64,000 nucleotides of DNA from Fictibacillus norfolkensis (lineage in GTDB: Bacteria; Bacillota; Bacilli; Bacillales; Fictibacillaceae): the NCBI RefSeq assembly GCF_014836645.1, contig NZ_JACSQM010000006.1:1-64000 (forward strand), in the 5' to 3' direction. The notes under the pieces were generated by a model. The model saw only the letters and a program-made list of their open reading frames with translations. It was not told the origin of the DNA and searched no databases. Position 1 is the stretch's first letter; each line of letters starts with the position of its first letter. Both the position numbers and the translations under genes were made by a program. Below are positions 51,965-61,416 of the stretch, piece after piece.

Positions 51965-52627
51965 ATGAAATTACTGCTCACATCGGGAGGCGTGAATAAC
52001 AAAAGCATACATGAGGCGCTCGTTGATATGTTGGACAAGCCGATTGCTGACTGCAATGCTCTGTGTATACCTACCGCAATGTACGGACATCCATGGGTGG
52101 GACCAGGCGTGAAAGCGTGGGAATTCATCAGCGGGAAAGAAGAGAATCCTATGGTTAACCTAGGATGGAAGTCAGTAGGTGTGTTGGAGCTCACAGCGCT
52201 GCCAAGCATCGATGAAGAGCGCTGGGTGCCGCTCGTACAGGAGACGGACGTTCTGTTGGTGTCGGGCGGTGATGCTCTTTACCTGTACCACTGGATGCAG
52301 CAATCAGGGCTGGCAGAGCTCTTGCCGTCGCTTCGCGCGGTGTATGTAGGAATGAGCGCAGGAAGCATGGTGATGGCACCTAGTATTGGAGAATTCTTCG
52401 TTGGCTGGACTCCACCGAGCGGTGAGGATCAAACACTTGGGTTTGTCGATTTTTCTATCTTCCCACATGTTGATCACGAGATGCTACCGGGAAACACCAT
52501 GGCAGCAGCGGAACGATGGGCATCAGAGATACAGGGACCAGCGTATGCTATCAACGATGATACCGCCATCAAAGTGATCGATGGAGAGGTCGAAGTGATC
52601 TCAGAAGGACATTGGAAACAGTTTTAG
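51965..52627 (+). CDS. Peptidase S51 (peptidase E-like)
   Basis: A 220-residue serine peptidase of family S51 (dipeptidase E/YgaJ type). The nucleophile S131 is in 'VYVGMSAGSMV'; 'VLLVSGGDALYLYHWM' and 'FSIFPHVDHE' match the family. Cytoplasmic, probably cleaving Asp-Xaa dipeptides. ATG 51965 follows AAGGAGGAG; the frame upstream to 51938 is not needed. Confidence 0.88.
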   Translation: MKLLLTSGGVNNKSIHEALVDMLDKPIADCNALCIPTAMYGHPWVGPGVKAWEFISGKEENPMVNLGWKSVGVLELTALPSIDEERWVPLVQETDVLLVSGGDALYLYHWMQQSGLAELLPSLRAVYVGMSAGSMVMAPSIGEFFVGWTPPSGEDQTLGFVDFSIFPHVDHEMLPGNTMAAAERWASEIQGPAYAINDDTAIKVIDGEVEVISEGHWKQF

Positions 52628-52708
52628 TTTTGAATGTACTATCTTGCTAGCTTGTAGAAAATCATTTGCATATCTGTTTTTTTATTAAATAAATGAAGAG
52701 GTTTTAAT

Positions 52709-52906
52709 ATGGAGGCCAATAAAAGATGGCTTTCTATTCCTAAAGAGATTAGAAGTCGGCTTATTAATAATGTCTTTTGTACGAATTGTTCAGGTGTCAC
52801 AACGATTGAAAGTTTTACGATTGAAGATGCTTCATTTGGAATTGTTCTAAAAGGCAAGTGTAAGAAATGCGGACATGAAGTGGCACGGGTTATTGAATCT
52901 GATTAG
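52709..52906 (+). CDS. Small zinc-ribbon-like protein
   Basis: A 65-residue protein with two Cys pairs, 'FCTNCSGV' (about 23-30) and 'GKCKKCGHEV' (about 49-58), a pattern of four-cysteine zinc ribbons. AAGAGG is placed 6-7 bases before the ATG. Family not recognised; nucleic-acid or protein binding is possible. A hairpin at 53008 probably ends the transcript. Confidence 0.7.
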   Translation: MEANKRWLSIPKEIRSRLINNVFCTNCSGVTTIESFTIEDASFGIVLKGKCKKCGHEVARVIESD

Positions 52907-53007
52907 CACTAAATGAACTAATAGAATTTTTACAAAGTTAGGGCTAAAGTATTGTAGCCCATATACATTTACTAAGATTAAAATCAGAATAAATATTTTT
53001 GAATCCA

Positions 53008-53049
53008 GAAGGAGTATGCGGGAAAAGTCCCCATTATTCCTTCTTTTTA
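53008..53049 (+). terminator. Imperfect terminator hairpin
   Basis: AGAAGGA...GCGGG and CCCC...TTCCTTCT pair with internal mismatches and are followed by TTTTTAT. Confidence 0.55.
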
Positions 53050-53213
53050 TATGAATTAAGCGAGGGGATTTATAACAATTTCCGTTTGGTAGATTATATC
53101 TAACGTTTAAATAAGCCTATTAGTATGAATATTAAAATAATTCTTATTATTCATTTAAATAGACCCTCTATTCTTTATAATGAAGTTATCCAATTAATAG
53201 GAGGTAACAAATT
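53050..53213. other. AT-rich promoter region of the M4 protease gene
   Basis: A clear -10 TATAAT lies at 53176-53181, but the -35 position is weak, suggesting that an activator may be needed. AGGAGG precedes the GTG start at 53214. Confidence 0.45.
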
Positions 53214-54878
53214 GTGAAGAAAAAGCTTATTGCTCCTGTCATTCTGTCATCTGCCTTACTGGTAGGTTCTATTCCAATGAATGTTTTGGCTCAGCCGGTA
53301 GATTCTAGCAAGGTTAACAGTGTACAAGCATCTAAGGAATGGAATGAGAAAGCGAGTGTACCTTTCTTTGTAAAGGAACGAAATGCAGAGAAGTTTTCCT
53401 CCAGCAGTTCTTCAAACGCACTAAATTATTTAAAGGAAAATCAAGATAAAACTGGAATTCAAAGTCCGGAGAAGAATCTAAAAGTAAAAGATGTACAAAA
53501 AGATGAACTAGGCATGACTCATGTCCGCTTTAATCAGGCAGTCAATGGGATTCCTGTAGAAGGATCTGAAGTCATTGCCCATTTTAACAAAAATCATGAG
53601 ATCGTATCGGTAAATGGAAAAACCAATCAGACTCTTGTGGACAAACTTGTAGACATCACTCCTACCATAAGCCAAAATGATGCGCTTCAAGCTGCCTTAT
53701 CGTCGGTTAATGCCCCACAAGAACTAACGTATGAACCAACAACTGAGCTTGTTATTTATCCTTTTGAAAAGAAAAATCATACCGCTTATAAAATAAACGT
53801 TAACTTCATGGGTGAAGAACCTGGGAACTGGTTTGTATTTGTAGATGCTAAGACAGGAAAAGTTATCGACCAATATAATGGGCTCATGCATGCTGAGGAA
53901 CATAAGACACAAACAGGATCTGGGCTTGGCGTTAATGGTGAACACAGAAAACTACATATTACCCGAGTGAAAGAGCCGAAATCTGGAACGAGGTTTGCTT
54001 TAGCAGATTACTCTCATGAGAATCTTGAAGGAATCTTTACGTATGATGCTACAAGTGATTGGGACTCTAGTAATGATAAAATTTATACGGGGAATTCTGC
54101 ATCCTTTAGGAGTGACTATGATCGAGCGGCTGTTGACGCACACTATAATTCTGAAAAAGTTTATGAGTATTATTTGAATGAGCATGGCCGGAATTCTTTA
54201 GATGGAGAGGGCATGGCGATTAATTCATATGTACACATGGGAGTCGATTACAACAATGCATTCTGGAATGGAAGTTATATGGCTTATGGAGATGGTGACG
54301 GTGAATTTTTCATCCCATTATCCGCAGGCCTTGATGTTGCGGCCAATGAAATGACACATGGTGTGATCACGCATACAGCGAATCTAGCATACCGTAACCA
54401 ATCTGGAGCACTCAATGAATCGTTCGCTGACGTTTTTGGTGCACTCGTTGATGATAGTGATTGGGAAATGGGCGAGGACATCATGGCACCAGCAGCAAAA
54501 GCAGATGGTGTGACAAGATTGCGTAGCTTAAGCGACCCGAACAGTGTGGTCGTAAGCAATCCGCAAAGAGCAGCTTATGGCAGTGGTGTCTATCCTGCTC
54601 ATATGGATGAATATTATAACATGCCGCTTTCAGTAGATAATGGCGGTGTACATGTGAACTCTTCTATTACGAATCATGCTGCCTATCTGATTGGTCAGGA
54701 ACTTGGAAGAGAAAAATTAGGTAAAATTTATTATCGCGCTTTATCAGTTTATTTAACATCGAATTCTAATTTTAGCGAAGCGCGGCAAGCGATTGTACAA
54801 GCTGCAACAGATCTTTATGGAACAGGAAGTTCAGAAGTAACAGCAGTAAACGAAGGCTTTGATGCTGTTGGTATTTAA
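53214..54878 (+). CDS. M4 family neutral protease (bacillolysin-like) with altered zinc motif
   Basis: A 554-residue secreted thermolysin-type protein: signal peptide (about 1-27, ending near 'NVLAQP'), FTP and PepSY propeptide (about 60-230), then the mature part beginning about 235. Tyr393, third ligand Glu402 in 'GALNESFADVFG' and His480 in 'DNGGVHVNSS' match thermolysin Tyr157, Glu166 and His231. The zinc motif HExxH, however, reads N378-E-M-T-H382: the first His ligand is Asn (codon AAT at 54345). It may be inactive or use an altered metal site, or this is a base error. It starts at GTG. Confidence 0.9.
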   Translation: MKKKLIAPVILSSALLVGSIPMNVLAQPVDSSKVNSVQASKEWNEKASVPFFVKERNAEKFSSSSSSNALNYLKENQDKTGIQSPEKNLKVKDVQKDELGMTHVRFNQAVNGIPVEGSEVIAHFNKNHEIVSVNGKTNQTLVDKLVDITPTISQNDALQAALSSVNAPQELTYEPTTELVIYPFEKKNHTAYKINVNFMGEEPGNWFVFVDAKTGKVIDQYNGLMHAEEHKTQTGSGLGVNGEHRKLHITRVKEPKSGTRFALADYSHENLEGIFTYDATSDWDSSNDKIYTGNSASFRSDYDRAAVDAHYNSEKVYEYYLNEHGRNSLDGEGMAINSYVHMGVDYNNAFWNGSYMAYGDGDGEFFIPLSAGLDVAANEMTHGVITHTANLAYRNQSGALNESFADVFGALVDDSDWEMGEDIMAPAAKADGVTRLRSLSDPNSVVVSNPQRAAYGSGVYPAHMDEYYNMPLSVDNGGVHVNSSITNHAAYLIGQELGREKLGKIYYRALSVYLTSNSNFSEARQAIVQAATDLYGTGSSEVTAVNEGFDAVGI

Positions 54879-54913
54879 TGACGCTTTTCAAAGCAATTCA
54901 AATGTGAACGACC

Positions 54914-54945
54914 GACCTCAGGAATAATATCCTGAGGTTTTATTC
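54914..54945 (+). terminator. Intrinsic terminator after the M4 protease gene
   Basis: ACCTCAGG and CCTGAGGT form an 8-bp stem over AATAATAT, followed by TTTATT. Confidence 0.82.
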
Positions 54946-55007
54946 TAGTAAAACAAACTCGCAAATATTATCAAAATATTCTAATAATTACAACTTTTAT
55001 AAATACA

Positions 55008-55036
55008 TTGTATTAAGTCGAAATACTCACTATAAT
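55008..55036 (+). promoter_or_regulatory. Promoter of sstT with a long leader
   Basis: TTGTAT (55008-55013) and TATAAT (55031-55036) are 17 bases apart. The transcript would carry a leader of about 140 bases. I do not recognise a known riboswitch or T-box in it. Confidence 0.6.
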
Positions 55037-55182
55037 ACTACTTAATAGAAGGACAATTGTCTTTTCCAGGTGGATTAAATTTTATTTACTTCCCTATTCC
55101 TATCTGTTAAAAAGACGTATTTTGCTACAGGTTTATTCAGATAAACAGCTTTACAATTCTAACTAGATTGGTGATGACATCT

Positions 55183-56421
55183 ATGAAACGTATACTGAAA
55201 AAGTGGAATCAGTTAAGTCTTGTTAAACAGATCTTTATAGGATTGATTGTTGGTATTATCCTAGCTGTAACGATTCCGCAAGCAGCAAAACCTGTTGTTA
55301 TTTTTGGCTCATTATTTGTAGGTGCTTTAAAAGCAATCGCACCTGTTTTGGTATTATTCTTGGTTATGTCGGCGATCGCTCAACATAAAGCGGGCCATCA
55401 GACGAACATGAAAGCCATTATTTTATTTTATCTTTTAGGTACATTCTTGGCTGGATTAACAGCTGTTATAGCAAGTTTTATCTTCCCAGTAGGTCTTACA
55501 CTTGGAAAGGGAGCAGAAGGTGTAACCCCTCCGGGTGGTGTTGTCGAAGTACTTAAAACGTTGCTGATGAACGTTGTTGATAATCCATTCAATGCTTTAG
55601 TTAACGCGAACTATATCGGAATCTTGGCATGGGCAGTGCTTTTAGGACTTGCTTTAAGAAGTGCACAGGAAACGACAAAAACGATGATTTCAAATGTTTC
55701 TGATGCTGTAGCTAAATTGGTGACATGGGTTATTAAGTTAGCACCGCTAGGAATCATGGGGTTAGTCGTTGAATCGATTACGTCAAACGGTATTGAATCA
55801 TTATTGGGTTATAGCAAATTGCTAGGACTTTTAATTGGTTGTATGTTATTTGTTGCGTTGGTTGTGAATCCACTTATTGTTTTCGCAGCAATCAGACAAA
55901 ATCCTTATCCGCTTGTATTCAAATGCTTGAAAGAAAGTGGAATTACAGCATTCTTTACACGTAGCTCCGCTTCCAACATTCCTGTTAACATGAAGTTATG
56001 TGAGAAACTTGGTTTGGACAAGGATAATTACTCTGTATCTATCCCATTAGGAGCAACGATCAATATGGCAGGTGCAGCGGTTACGATTTCTGTTTTAACG
56101 CTTGCAGCGGTTCATACCCTAAACATTCAGGTTGATCTAGGAACGGCTATTCTTCTAAGTGTTCTATCCGCTGTATGTGCGTGTGGCGCTTCAGGGGTTG
56201 CTGGCGGATCGTTGTTGTTAATTCCTCTTGCTTGTAGTTTGTTCGGTATCCCAGGTGATGTGGCGATGCAAGTAGTTGGTGTCGGCTTTATCATCGGTGT
56301 TTTACAAGATTCTTTCGAAACAGCATTAAATTCATCAACTGACGTACTCTTTACAGCAGCAGCAGAGTATAAAGAATGGCGTAAAGAAGGAAAAGAAATT
56401 AACATTCAAAAAGCAGCATAA
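55183..56421 (+). CDS. sstT: Serine/threonine:Na+ symporter SstT
   Basis: A 412-residue member of the dicarboxylate/amino acid:cation symporter family; closest in pattern to SstT, which imports serine and threonine with sodium. It has about eight helices, the re-entrant '[17 protein letters not shown]' serine-rich loop, '[15 protein letters not shown]' and '[19 protein letters not shown]'. The ATG at 55183 lies seven bases after GGTGAT; ATG 55174 and TTG 55168 are alternatives. It stands alone, with a terminator behind it. Confidence 0.9.
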   Translation: MKRILKKWNQLSLVKQIFIGLIVGIILAVTIPQAAKPVVIFGSLFVGALKAIAPVLVLFLVMSAIAQHKAGHQTNMKAIILFYLLGTFLAGLTAVIASFIFPVGLTLGKGAEGVTPPGGVVEVLKTLLMNVVDNPFNALVNANYIGILAWAVLLGLALRSAQETTKTMISNVSDAVAKLVTWVIKLAPLGIMGLVVESITSNGIESLLGYSKLLGLLIGCMLFVALVVNPLIVFAAIRQNPYPLVFKCLKESGITAFFTRSSASNIPVNMKLCEKLGLDKDNYSVSIPLGATINMAGAAVTISVLTLAAVHTLNIQVDLGTAILLSVLSAVCACGASGVAGGSLLLIPLACSLFGIPGDVAMQVVGVGFIIGVLQDSFETALNSSTDVLFTAAAEYKEWRKEGKEINIQKAA

Positions 56422-56423
56422 TA

Positions 56424-56469
56424 AAAGGCACCTGAAGCGTTGTTTAAGCGTTGACGGTGCCTTTTTTTC
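56424..56469 (+). terminator. Intrinsic terminator after sstT
   Basis: AAAGGCACC and GGTGCCTTT enclose an inner AAGCG/CGTT hairpin and are followed by seven T. Confidence 0.92.
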
Positions 56470-56557
56470 TTGACTTAGTTTTTTGGTTTAAAGGTATTTT
56501 GACGAAGTGTATGGAATGACATAAGTGGTTTTATTATAAAAAATCAGGAGGTTACTC

Positions 56558-56953
56558 ATGGGCAGATTAGTGCATTTTGAAATTCATGTGGATGATATGG
56601 AGCGGGCAATGAAGTTTTACGGTGAGGTGTTTGGCTGGTCATTTCAAGATTGGAGTGAATTTGCCGGAATGCCTTATTATGGTGCAGTGACTGGGGACGA
56701 CAAAGATATGGGAATCAATGGGGCACTCATGCAGCGTCAGAGCCCGCCGCCTGAACCGAATCAAGCATTAAATGGATTTACTTGTACGATGGGTGTTGAA
56801 AGCTATGATGAAACAGAAGCAAAGATTTTGGAGCAAGGCGGAAAAGTGGCGATGCCAAAGTACGCACTGCCAGGTATGGCTTGGCAAGGATACTACATAG
56901 ATACAGAAGGTAATATTTTCGGCATTCATCAGCCTGATGAGAATGCCAAATAA
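56558..56953 (+). CDS. VOC family protein (glyoxalase/bleomycin-resistance fold)
   Basis: A 131-residue protein with two beta-alpha-beta-beta-beta units: 'VHFEIHVDDMERAMKFYGEV' begins the first, and 'GYYIDTEGNIFGIHQPDE' ends the second. Such proteins bind a metal and small substrates. The exact reaction is unknown. AGGAGG precedes the ATG; a terminator follows. Confidence 0.88.
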   Translation: MGRLVHFEIHVDDMERAMKFYGEVFGWSFQDWSEFAGMPYYGAVTGDDKDMGINGALMQRQSPPPEPNQALNGFTCTMGVESYDETEAKILEQGGKVAMPKYALPGMAWQGYYIDTEGNIFGIHQPDENAK

Positions 56954-56966
56954 TGAAAAACACGAT

Positions 56967-57002
56967 AAAGACAGCATCATTAAATATGGTGCTGTCTTTT
57001 CT
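56967..57002 (+). terminator. Intrinsic terminator after the VOC gene
   Basis: AAAGACAGCA and TGCTGTCTTT form a 10-bp stem followed by TCTTG; the T run is inside the stem. Confidence 0.82.
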
Positions 57003-57258
57003 TGTTTGTCGGAAATCATGTTAGTGGTGAGTGATTGCTGTTAGTCACTTGAAAACATGGCTAATGTGAAATTATTGAAATTAACGTGAATATATATTTG
57101 AGCGTTTTCCCCAAACGCACATTCACATAAAAATGTCTTTCTTAGGAACACCCCTCCTTCACTACATCTCCTCTGGTAGATAAGCTCTTTTTTCCCGAAT
57201 TAATATCCAAACTACATACCCTTAGTTAAAAAAGTATAGACGATGTTAAAAAAGTGCT
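57003..57258. other. Gap before the sugar transporter operon
   Basis: About 250 bases without a gene or recognisable structure. The control elements of the operon begin at 57259. Confidence 0.5.
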
Positions 57259-57299
57259 AATGATAGCGCTTTCAAACCTTCTTTTTTCGTAGCTATAAT
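57259..57299 (+). promoter_or_regulatory. Probable cre site and promoter of the sugar ABC operon
   Basis: TGATAGCGCTTTCA (57261-57274) matches the catabolite-responsive element consensus (TGWAARCGYTWNCW) with one mismatch. TATAAT (57294-57299) lies 17 bases after TTCAAA (57271-57276), so the cre overlaps the -35 element. This suggests CcpA repression in glucose. Confidence 0.65.
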
Positions 57300-57330
57300 T
57301 ACCTTGTAAGTACTTTTAAAGGGGGAACTA

Positions 57331-58434
57331 ATGATGAAGAAAAGTAAATTTCTATCTCTGATGCTGGCTGTTGTCATGCTTATGCTTGTTGCAGCTGGTT
57401 GCAGTGACAGCAATAGCGAGGTAAGCGTGGGGATCGTCTTACCTACGAAAGATGAGCCAAGATGGGTGCAGGACGAGCAAAGATTTAAGGATGCTTTAAA
57501 AGGGACAGATTACACGACTGAGATCTTATTCAGCCAAGGATCTTCTGCAAAGGAAAAAGAAAACGTTGAAACATTGATCAACAAAGGAATCGATGTTCTT
57601 ATCATCTGTCCGCAAGATGGGGATGCAGCAGCTGCAGCAGTAGAAGCAGCGAAAAAGGATGACATCACGGTTATCGCGTATGATCGTTTGATCACGAATA
57701 CAGACGCAGTTGATTATTATGTAACGTTTGACAGCTTGGCAGTTGGTGCCGCGCAAGGGCAATACTTGATCGACAACGCTAAAGGATCTAACACACCGCT
57801 TTACCTTTATGCTGGAGCGGCTTCTGACAACAACGCATTTCTATTCTTTGAAGGAGCTTGGAAAGTTCTTCAACCTAAGATTGCTGACGGTACATTTAAG
57901 ATCGCTAACTCTAGTGAAGCTGAAGCTTTAAAAGACAAAGCTGAACTTTCTCGCGATGAGCTGAGCAAGATTATCGGCCAAGTTACAACGAACTGGGATG
58001 CAAACGAAGCGAAGAACAAAGCTCAAACTCATTTGACGGCTGCTAAGGCAGACTTAAAAGGTGATGTTGCAATTCTTGCTCCAAACGATGGAACAGCTCG
58101 TTCGATCGCAGATGTGTTTGGTTCAGACAGCGCGGTTTCTAGCTACCTCGTAACAGGTCAGGATGCAGAGAAAGCTTCTATTCAATATGTCATTGATGGC
58201 AAACAATCGATGACTGTCTTTAAGGATGTTCGTACACTTGTTAAGGATGCAATGGGAATGGCAGTTGAGATCCTTGATGAGAAGAAGCCAGAAACAACAG
58301 GTTCTTATGACAATGGACACGTTGAAGTAAAAGCAAAACAAACGAACGTAATCGTTGTAAACAAAGACAACGTGAAGAAAGAACTTATCGATTCTGATTA
58401 TTATAAAGCCGACGATTTTACAGGGCTTGAATAA
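57331..58434 (+). CDS. chvE: Sugar ABC transporter substrate-binding lipoprotein (ChvE-like)
   Basis: A 367-residue periplasmic-binding-protein type lipoprotein with lipobox 'AAGC' (Cys about 24) and the ChvE/XylF fold ('VSVGIVLPTKDEPRWVQDEQ', 'DVLIICPQDGDAAAAAVEAA', 'LAPNDGTARSIADVFG'). The family binds monosaccharides such as xylose, glucose, galactose or arabinose. GGGGG precedes two adjacent ATGs; the second (57334) may be used. It is followed by a hairpin terminator and then by the ATPase and permease genes of the same transporter. Confidence 0.9.
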   Translation: MMKKSKFLSLMLAVVMLMLVAAGCSDSNSEVSVGIVLPTKDEPRWVQDEQRFKDALKGTDYTTEILFSQGSSAKEKENVETLINKGIDVLIICPQDGDAAAAAVEAAKKDDITVIAYDRLITNTDAVDYYVTFDSLAVGAAQGQYLIDNAKGSNTPLYLYAGAASDNNAFLFFEGAWKVLQPKIADGTFKIANSSEAEALKDKAELSRDELSKIIGQVTTNWDANEAKNKAQTHLTAAKADLKGDVAILAPNDGTARSIADVFGSDSAVSSYLVTGQDAEKASIQYVIDGKQSMTVFKDVRTLVKDAMGMAVEILDEKKPETTGSYDNGHVEVKAKQTNVIVVNKDNVKKELIDSDYYKADDFTGLE

Positions 58435-58451
58435 GAAAATAGCAGGACGAG

Positions 58452-58486
58452 AAATAGTGATAGATTCTACGTCTATCACTATTTTT
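58452..58486 (+). terminator. Intra-operon hairpin between binding protein and ATPase
   Basis: AAATAGTGATAGA and TCTATCACTATTT form a perfect 13-bp stem over TTCTACG, followed by TT. It probably acts as a partial terminator or RNA stabiliser, giving more binding protein than transporter core. Confidence 0.75.
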
Positions 58487-58523
58487 CACAATGAAGTCAG
58501 TGGAGTGGCTAATTGGAGGGATC

Positions 58524-60047
58524 ATGATGAGCGGATATATTTTGGAGATGAACGAGATCTCCAAATCGTTTACCGGAGTGAAAGCGCTCAGCAATGTAAA
58601 TTTTAAAGTAAGAAAAGGCGAGATACACTGCTTGATCGGAGAGAACGGAGCAGGGAAATCCACGCTTATGAAAGTACTGAGTGGTGTTTATCCTTATGGA
58701 ACGTATGAAGGAGACATCGTGTTTGAAGGAAGTGTTCAGCAGTTCAATAAGATCAGTGACAGTGTTCAAACCGGTATCGTTATCATCTATCAGGAGCTAG
58801 CTTTGTTTCCGGATCTCACGGTTTATGAAAATATTTTTGTCGGTAACGAGGTTAAACGTGGAAACTTGGTGGATTGGAACCAGACAATTGCCGAGGCTAA
58901 GAAAATGCTGAAGCGGGTGGGGCTCGACGTGAATCCTGAAACACTCGTAAAGGACTTGAGTGTAGGAAAGCAGCAGTTGGTGGAAATCGCCAAAGCGTTA
59001 AGTAAAGACGTTAAGCTGCTTATTTTAGATGAACCGACCGCTGCACTGAATGAAGATGACAGTGAGAACTTGTTGAAACTTCTAGGTGAGCTGAAGAAAC
59101 AGGGCATCACGAGTATTATGATTTCCCACAAACTGAAAGAAGTCATATCCATTGCCGACCAAGCGACGGTCCTGCGTGATGGCAAAACAATCTGTACGCT
59201 CGATGGTTACAACGGTGAAATCTCTGAAAACATGATCATCAAAAATATGGTCGGACGGGATATTGATGATATTTATCCGAAAAGACCCCATAAGAAGATC
59301 GGTGAAACGATACTAGAACTGAACAATTGGTCTGCGTATAGTTCTGAGCTTGCTAGACATGTTTTAAAAGATATCGATTTTCATGTAAAAAAAGGAGAAA
59401 TCGTCGGAATTGCTGGACTTATGGGCTCTGGACGAACCGAGCTTGCACTGAGTGTGTTTGGTAATCCGAAAAATTACAAACTAGAAGGACAGCTTAAAGT
59501 CTCAGGTGTGAAAAAAACGTTCAAACATACAAGTGACGCGATTAAGTCAGGCATTGCTTACGTAACAGAAGACCGAAAAGGTGACGGGCTGTTTCTCATT
59601 CAAGATATTAAGAACAACATAACAGCTGCCAATCTTAACGAAGTCGCTGATAAAGGCATCATCAACGAGAATGAAGAGGTAAAAAGAGCAACAGAATACA
59701 AGCGGTCCATGTATATTAAAGCATCCTCACTAGAGCAAACGGTCGGTAACTTGAGTGGAGGAAATCAGCAGAAGGTATCGCTCGGAAAGTGGTTGTTCGT
59801 TGGGCCGAAGCTATTAATTCTGGATGAACCAACTCGTGGTATCGATGTAGGTGCCAAGTTTGAGATCTATACGATTATGAACAAATTAATCAGCGAGGGC
59901 ATGAGTATCATCATGATTTCTTCTGAACTTGGTGAAGTACTCGGAATGAGTGATCGTGTCTACATTATGGCTGAAGGAAGAATGAAAGGTGAGCTGCCGA
60001 TTGAAGAAGCCAATCAAGAAAACATCATGAAGCTTGCAACGCAATAG
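58524..60047 (+). CDS. gguA: Monosaccharide ABC transporter ATPase (GguA-like)
   Basis: A 507-residue double ATPase. First half: Walker A 'GENGAGKSTLMKVLSG', signature 'LSVGKQQLVEIAK', Walker B 'LLILDEPTAALN'. Second half: degenerate Walker A 'GLMGSGRTELALSVFG', signature 'LSGGNQQKVSLGKW' and 'LLILDEPTRGIDVG'. This is the usual layout of sugar importer ATPases (MglA, XylG, GguA). ATG 58524 is chosen after TTGGAGGG; the longer frame from 58491 overlaps the hairpin. Confidence 0.93.
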   Translation: MMSGYILEMNEISKSFTGVKALSNVNFKVRKGEIHCLIGENGAGKSTLMKVLSGVYPYGTYEGDIVFEGSVQQFNKISDSVQTGIVIIYQELALFPDLTVYENIFVGNEVKRGNLVDWNQTIAEAKKMLKRVGLDVNPETLVKDLSVGKQQLVEIAKALSKDVKLLILDEPTAALNEDDSENLLKLLGELKKQGITSIMISHKLKEVISIADQATVLRDGKTICTLDGYNGEISENMIIKNMVGRDIDDIYPKRPHKKIGETILELNNWSAYSSELARHVLKDIDFHVKKGEIVGIAGLMGSGRTELALSVFGNPKNYKLEGQLKVSGVKKTFKHTSDAIKSGIAYVTEDRKGDGLFLIQDIKNNITAANLNEVADKGIINENEEVKRATEYKRSMYIKASSLEQTVGNLSGGNQQKVSLGKWLFVGPKLLILDEPTRGIDVGAKFEIYTIMNKLISEGMSIIMISSELGEVLGMSDRVYIMAEGRMKGELPIEEANQENIMKLATQ

Positions 60048-60059
60048 GGGGTTAATGCC

Positions 60060-61235
60060 ATGGAATTTATCAATGAAGCAAGAACGTTAGTGAAAGAGAA
60101 TATCCGTGATTATGGGATGTATATCGCTTTGTTTGTGATTATGCTTACCTTCTCCATCATGACGGATGGGCTGTTCATGTCATCTCGTAATATTAGTAAT
60201 CTATTAGATTCTACTGGTTATATCGCTGTATTAGCAGTAGGAATGACACTCGTCATCGTTATTCGTCATATCGATCTATCAATAGGGTTCGCAGCAGGAT
60301 TTCTTGGTGCGATCACGGCCATCCTTTTAACAAAGATGGGGCTGCCTATTTATGTGACGATTCCGGTGATCCTGCTGCTTGGAATCGTTATTGGTCTGTT
60401 TAACGGTTTGTTGATCGCAAAATACGCAATCCCATCGTTCGTTGCTACGCTTGCAGGGATGTTGATCTTCCGCGGTGCGCTATTACAAGTAACGGAGAAA
60501 ACGGGAACGATTATTATCAAAGACGATGCGTTCAACGCGATCGGCAACGGATTTATTCCATCCCTTATGATCGTAAACGGTTTGCATCTTTTATCTCTAA
60601 TCCTAGGTCTACTATCTATCTTAATTTATATTTATAGCGAGATCTCTACGCGCCGCAACAAGATTAAATATCAGTTCGAAGTTGTATCTAAAGGAATCTT
60701 TACGTTCAAACTCGTTTTTGTTTCAGCGATCATCGCCTATGTAACTTGGATTCTAGCAGGTTATAACGGCTTTTCTTGGACGGTTGTGATCATGCTTCTT
60801 GTCGTTGTGGCGTACCATTTCTTAACGACGAAAACGGTACTTGGCCGTCACATTTATGCAGTAGGAAGTAACCCAGAAGCTGCACATCTAAGCGGAATCA
60901 ATGTAAATAAGATTACGTACATGGTGTTTGGTTCTATGGGAATGCTTGCTGCACTCTCTGGTATTCTATTTACTTCGCGTCTTCAATCGGCTACGACAAC
61001 AGCAGGAACGCTTTTTGAGCTTGATGCCATCGCAGCAGCCTATGTGGGTGGTGTTTCTTCCGCGGGTGGTGTTGGAAAAGTAACGGGTGCCATCATCGGT
61101 GCCATTGTTATGGCTTCTTTATCAAGCGGGATGAACCTTCTTGGTGTTGGGGTTTCCATGCAGTACATGATTAGAGGTGGCGTGTTGGTTGCCGCTGTAT
61201 TGTTTGATGTGATGACGCGTAAAAAGAGAGGATAG
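60060..61235 (+). CDS. gguB: Monosaccharide ABC transporter permease (GguB-like)
   Basis: A 391-residue permease with about ten hydrophobic segments. 'GMTLVIVIRHIDLSIGFAAG', 'AKYAIPSFVATLAGMLIFRG' and 'AIAAAYVGGVSSAGGVGKV' are typical of the XylH/GguB group, whose members are longer than ribose permeases. It starts 12 bases after the ATPase and is followed by a terminator. Confidence 0.92.
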   Translation: MEFINEARTLVKENIRDYGMYIALFVIMLTFSIMTDGLFMSSRNISNLLDSTGYIAVLAVGMTLVIVIRHIDLSIGFAAGFLGAITAILLTKMGLPIYVTIPVILLLGIVIGLFNGLLIAKYAIPSFVATLAGMLIFRGALLQVTEKTGTIIIKDDAFNAIGNGFIPSLMIVNGLHLLSLILGLLSILIYIYSEISTRRNKIKYQFEVVSKGIFTFKLVFVSAIIAYVTWILAGYNGFSWTVVIMLLVVVAYHFLTTKTVLGRHIYAVGSNPEAAHLSGINVNKITYMVFGSMGMLAALSGILFTSRLQSATTTAGTLFELDAIAAAYVGGVSSAGGVGKVTGAIIGAIVMASLSSGMNLLGVGVSMQYMIRGGVLVAAVLFDVMTRKKRG

Positions 61236-61260
61236 CCAAAATCGGAACAAAGTTTGTAAA

Positions 61261-61301
61261 AAAAGTGGAGACATCGTGCTAAAAGGTGTCTTCACTTTTT
61301 T
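61261..61301 (+). terminator. Terminator after the sugar permease gene
   Basis: AAAAGTGGAGACA and TGTCTTCACTTTT form a 13-bp stem (one G-T) and the end runs into TTTTT. Confidence 0.88.
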
Positions 61302-61416
61302 AACTCTTAAACGCCTAACATATACCTATAATTGGTAATGAGGTTAGCGTCTGCATCAAGTTTCTTATGATAAAATAAGATTAGTAAATTTTCGGAAAAA
61401 AAAGGGGATACTTCAC

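Noticed and set aside
54960..55182. Riboswitch or T-box in the sstT leader
   Set aside because: The leader is long, but I see no T-box sequence, no conserved riboswitch core and no terminator-antiterminator pair.
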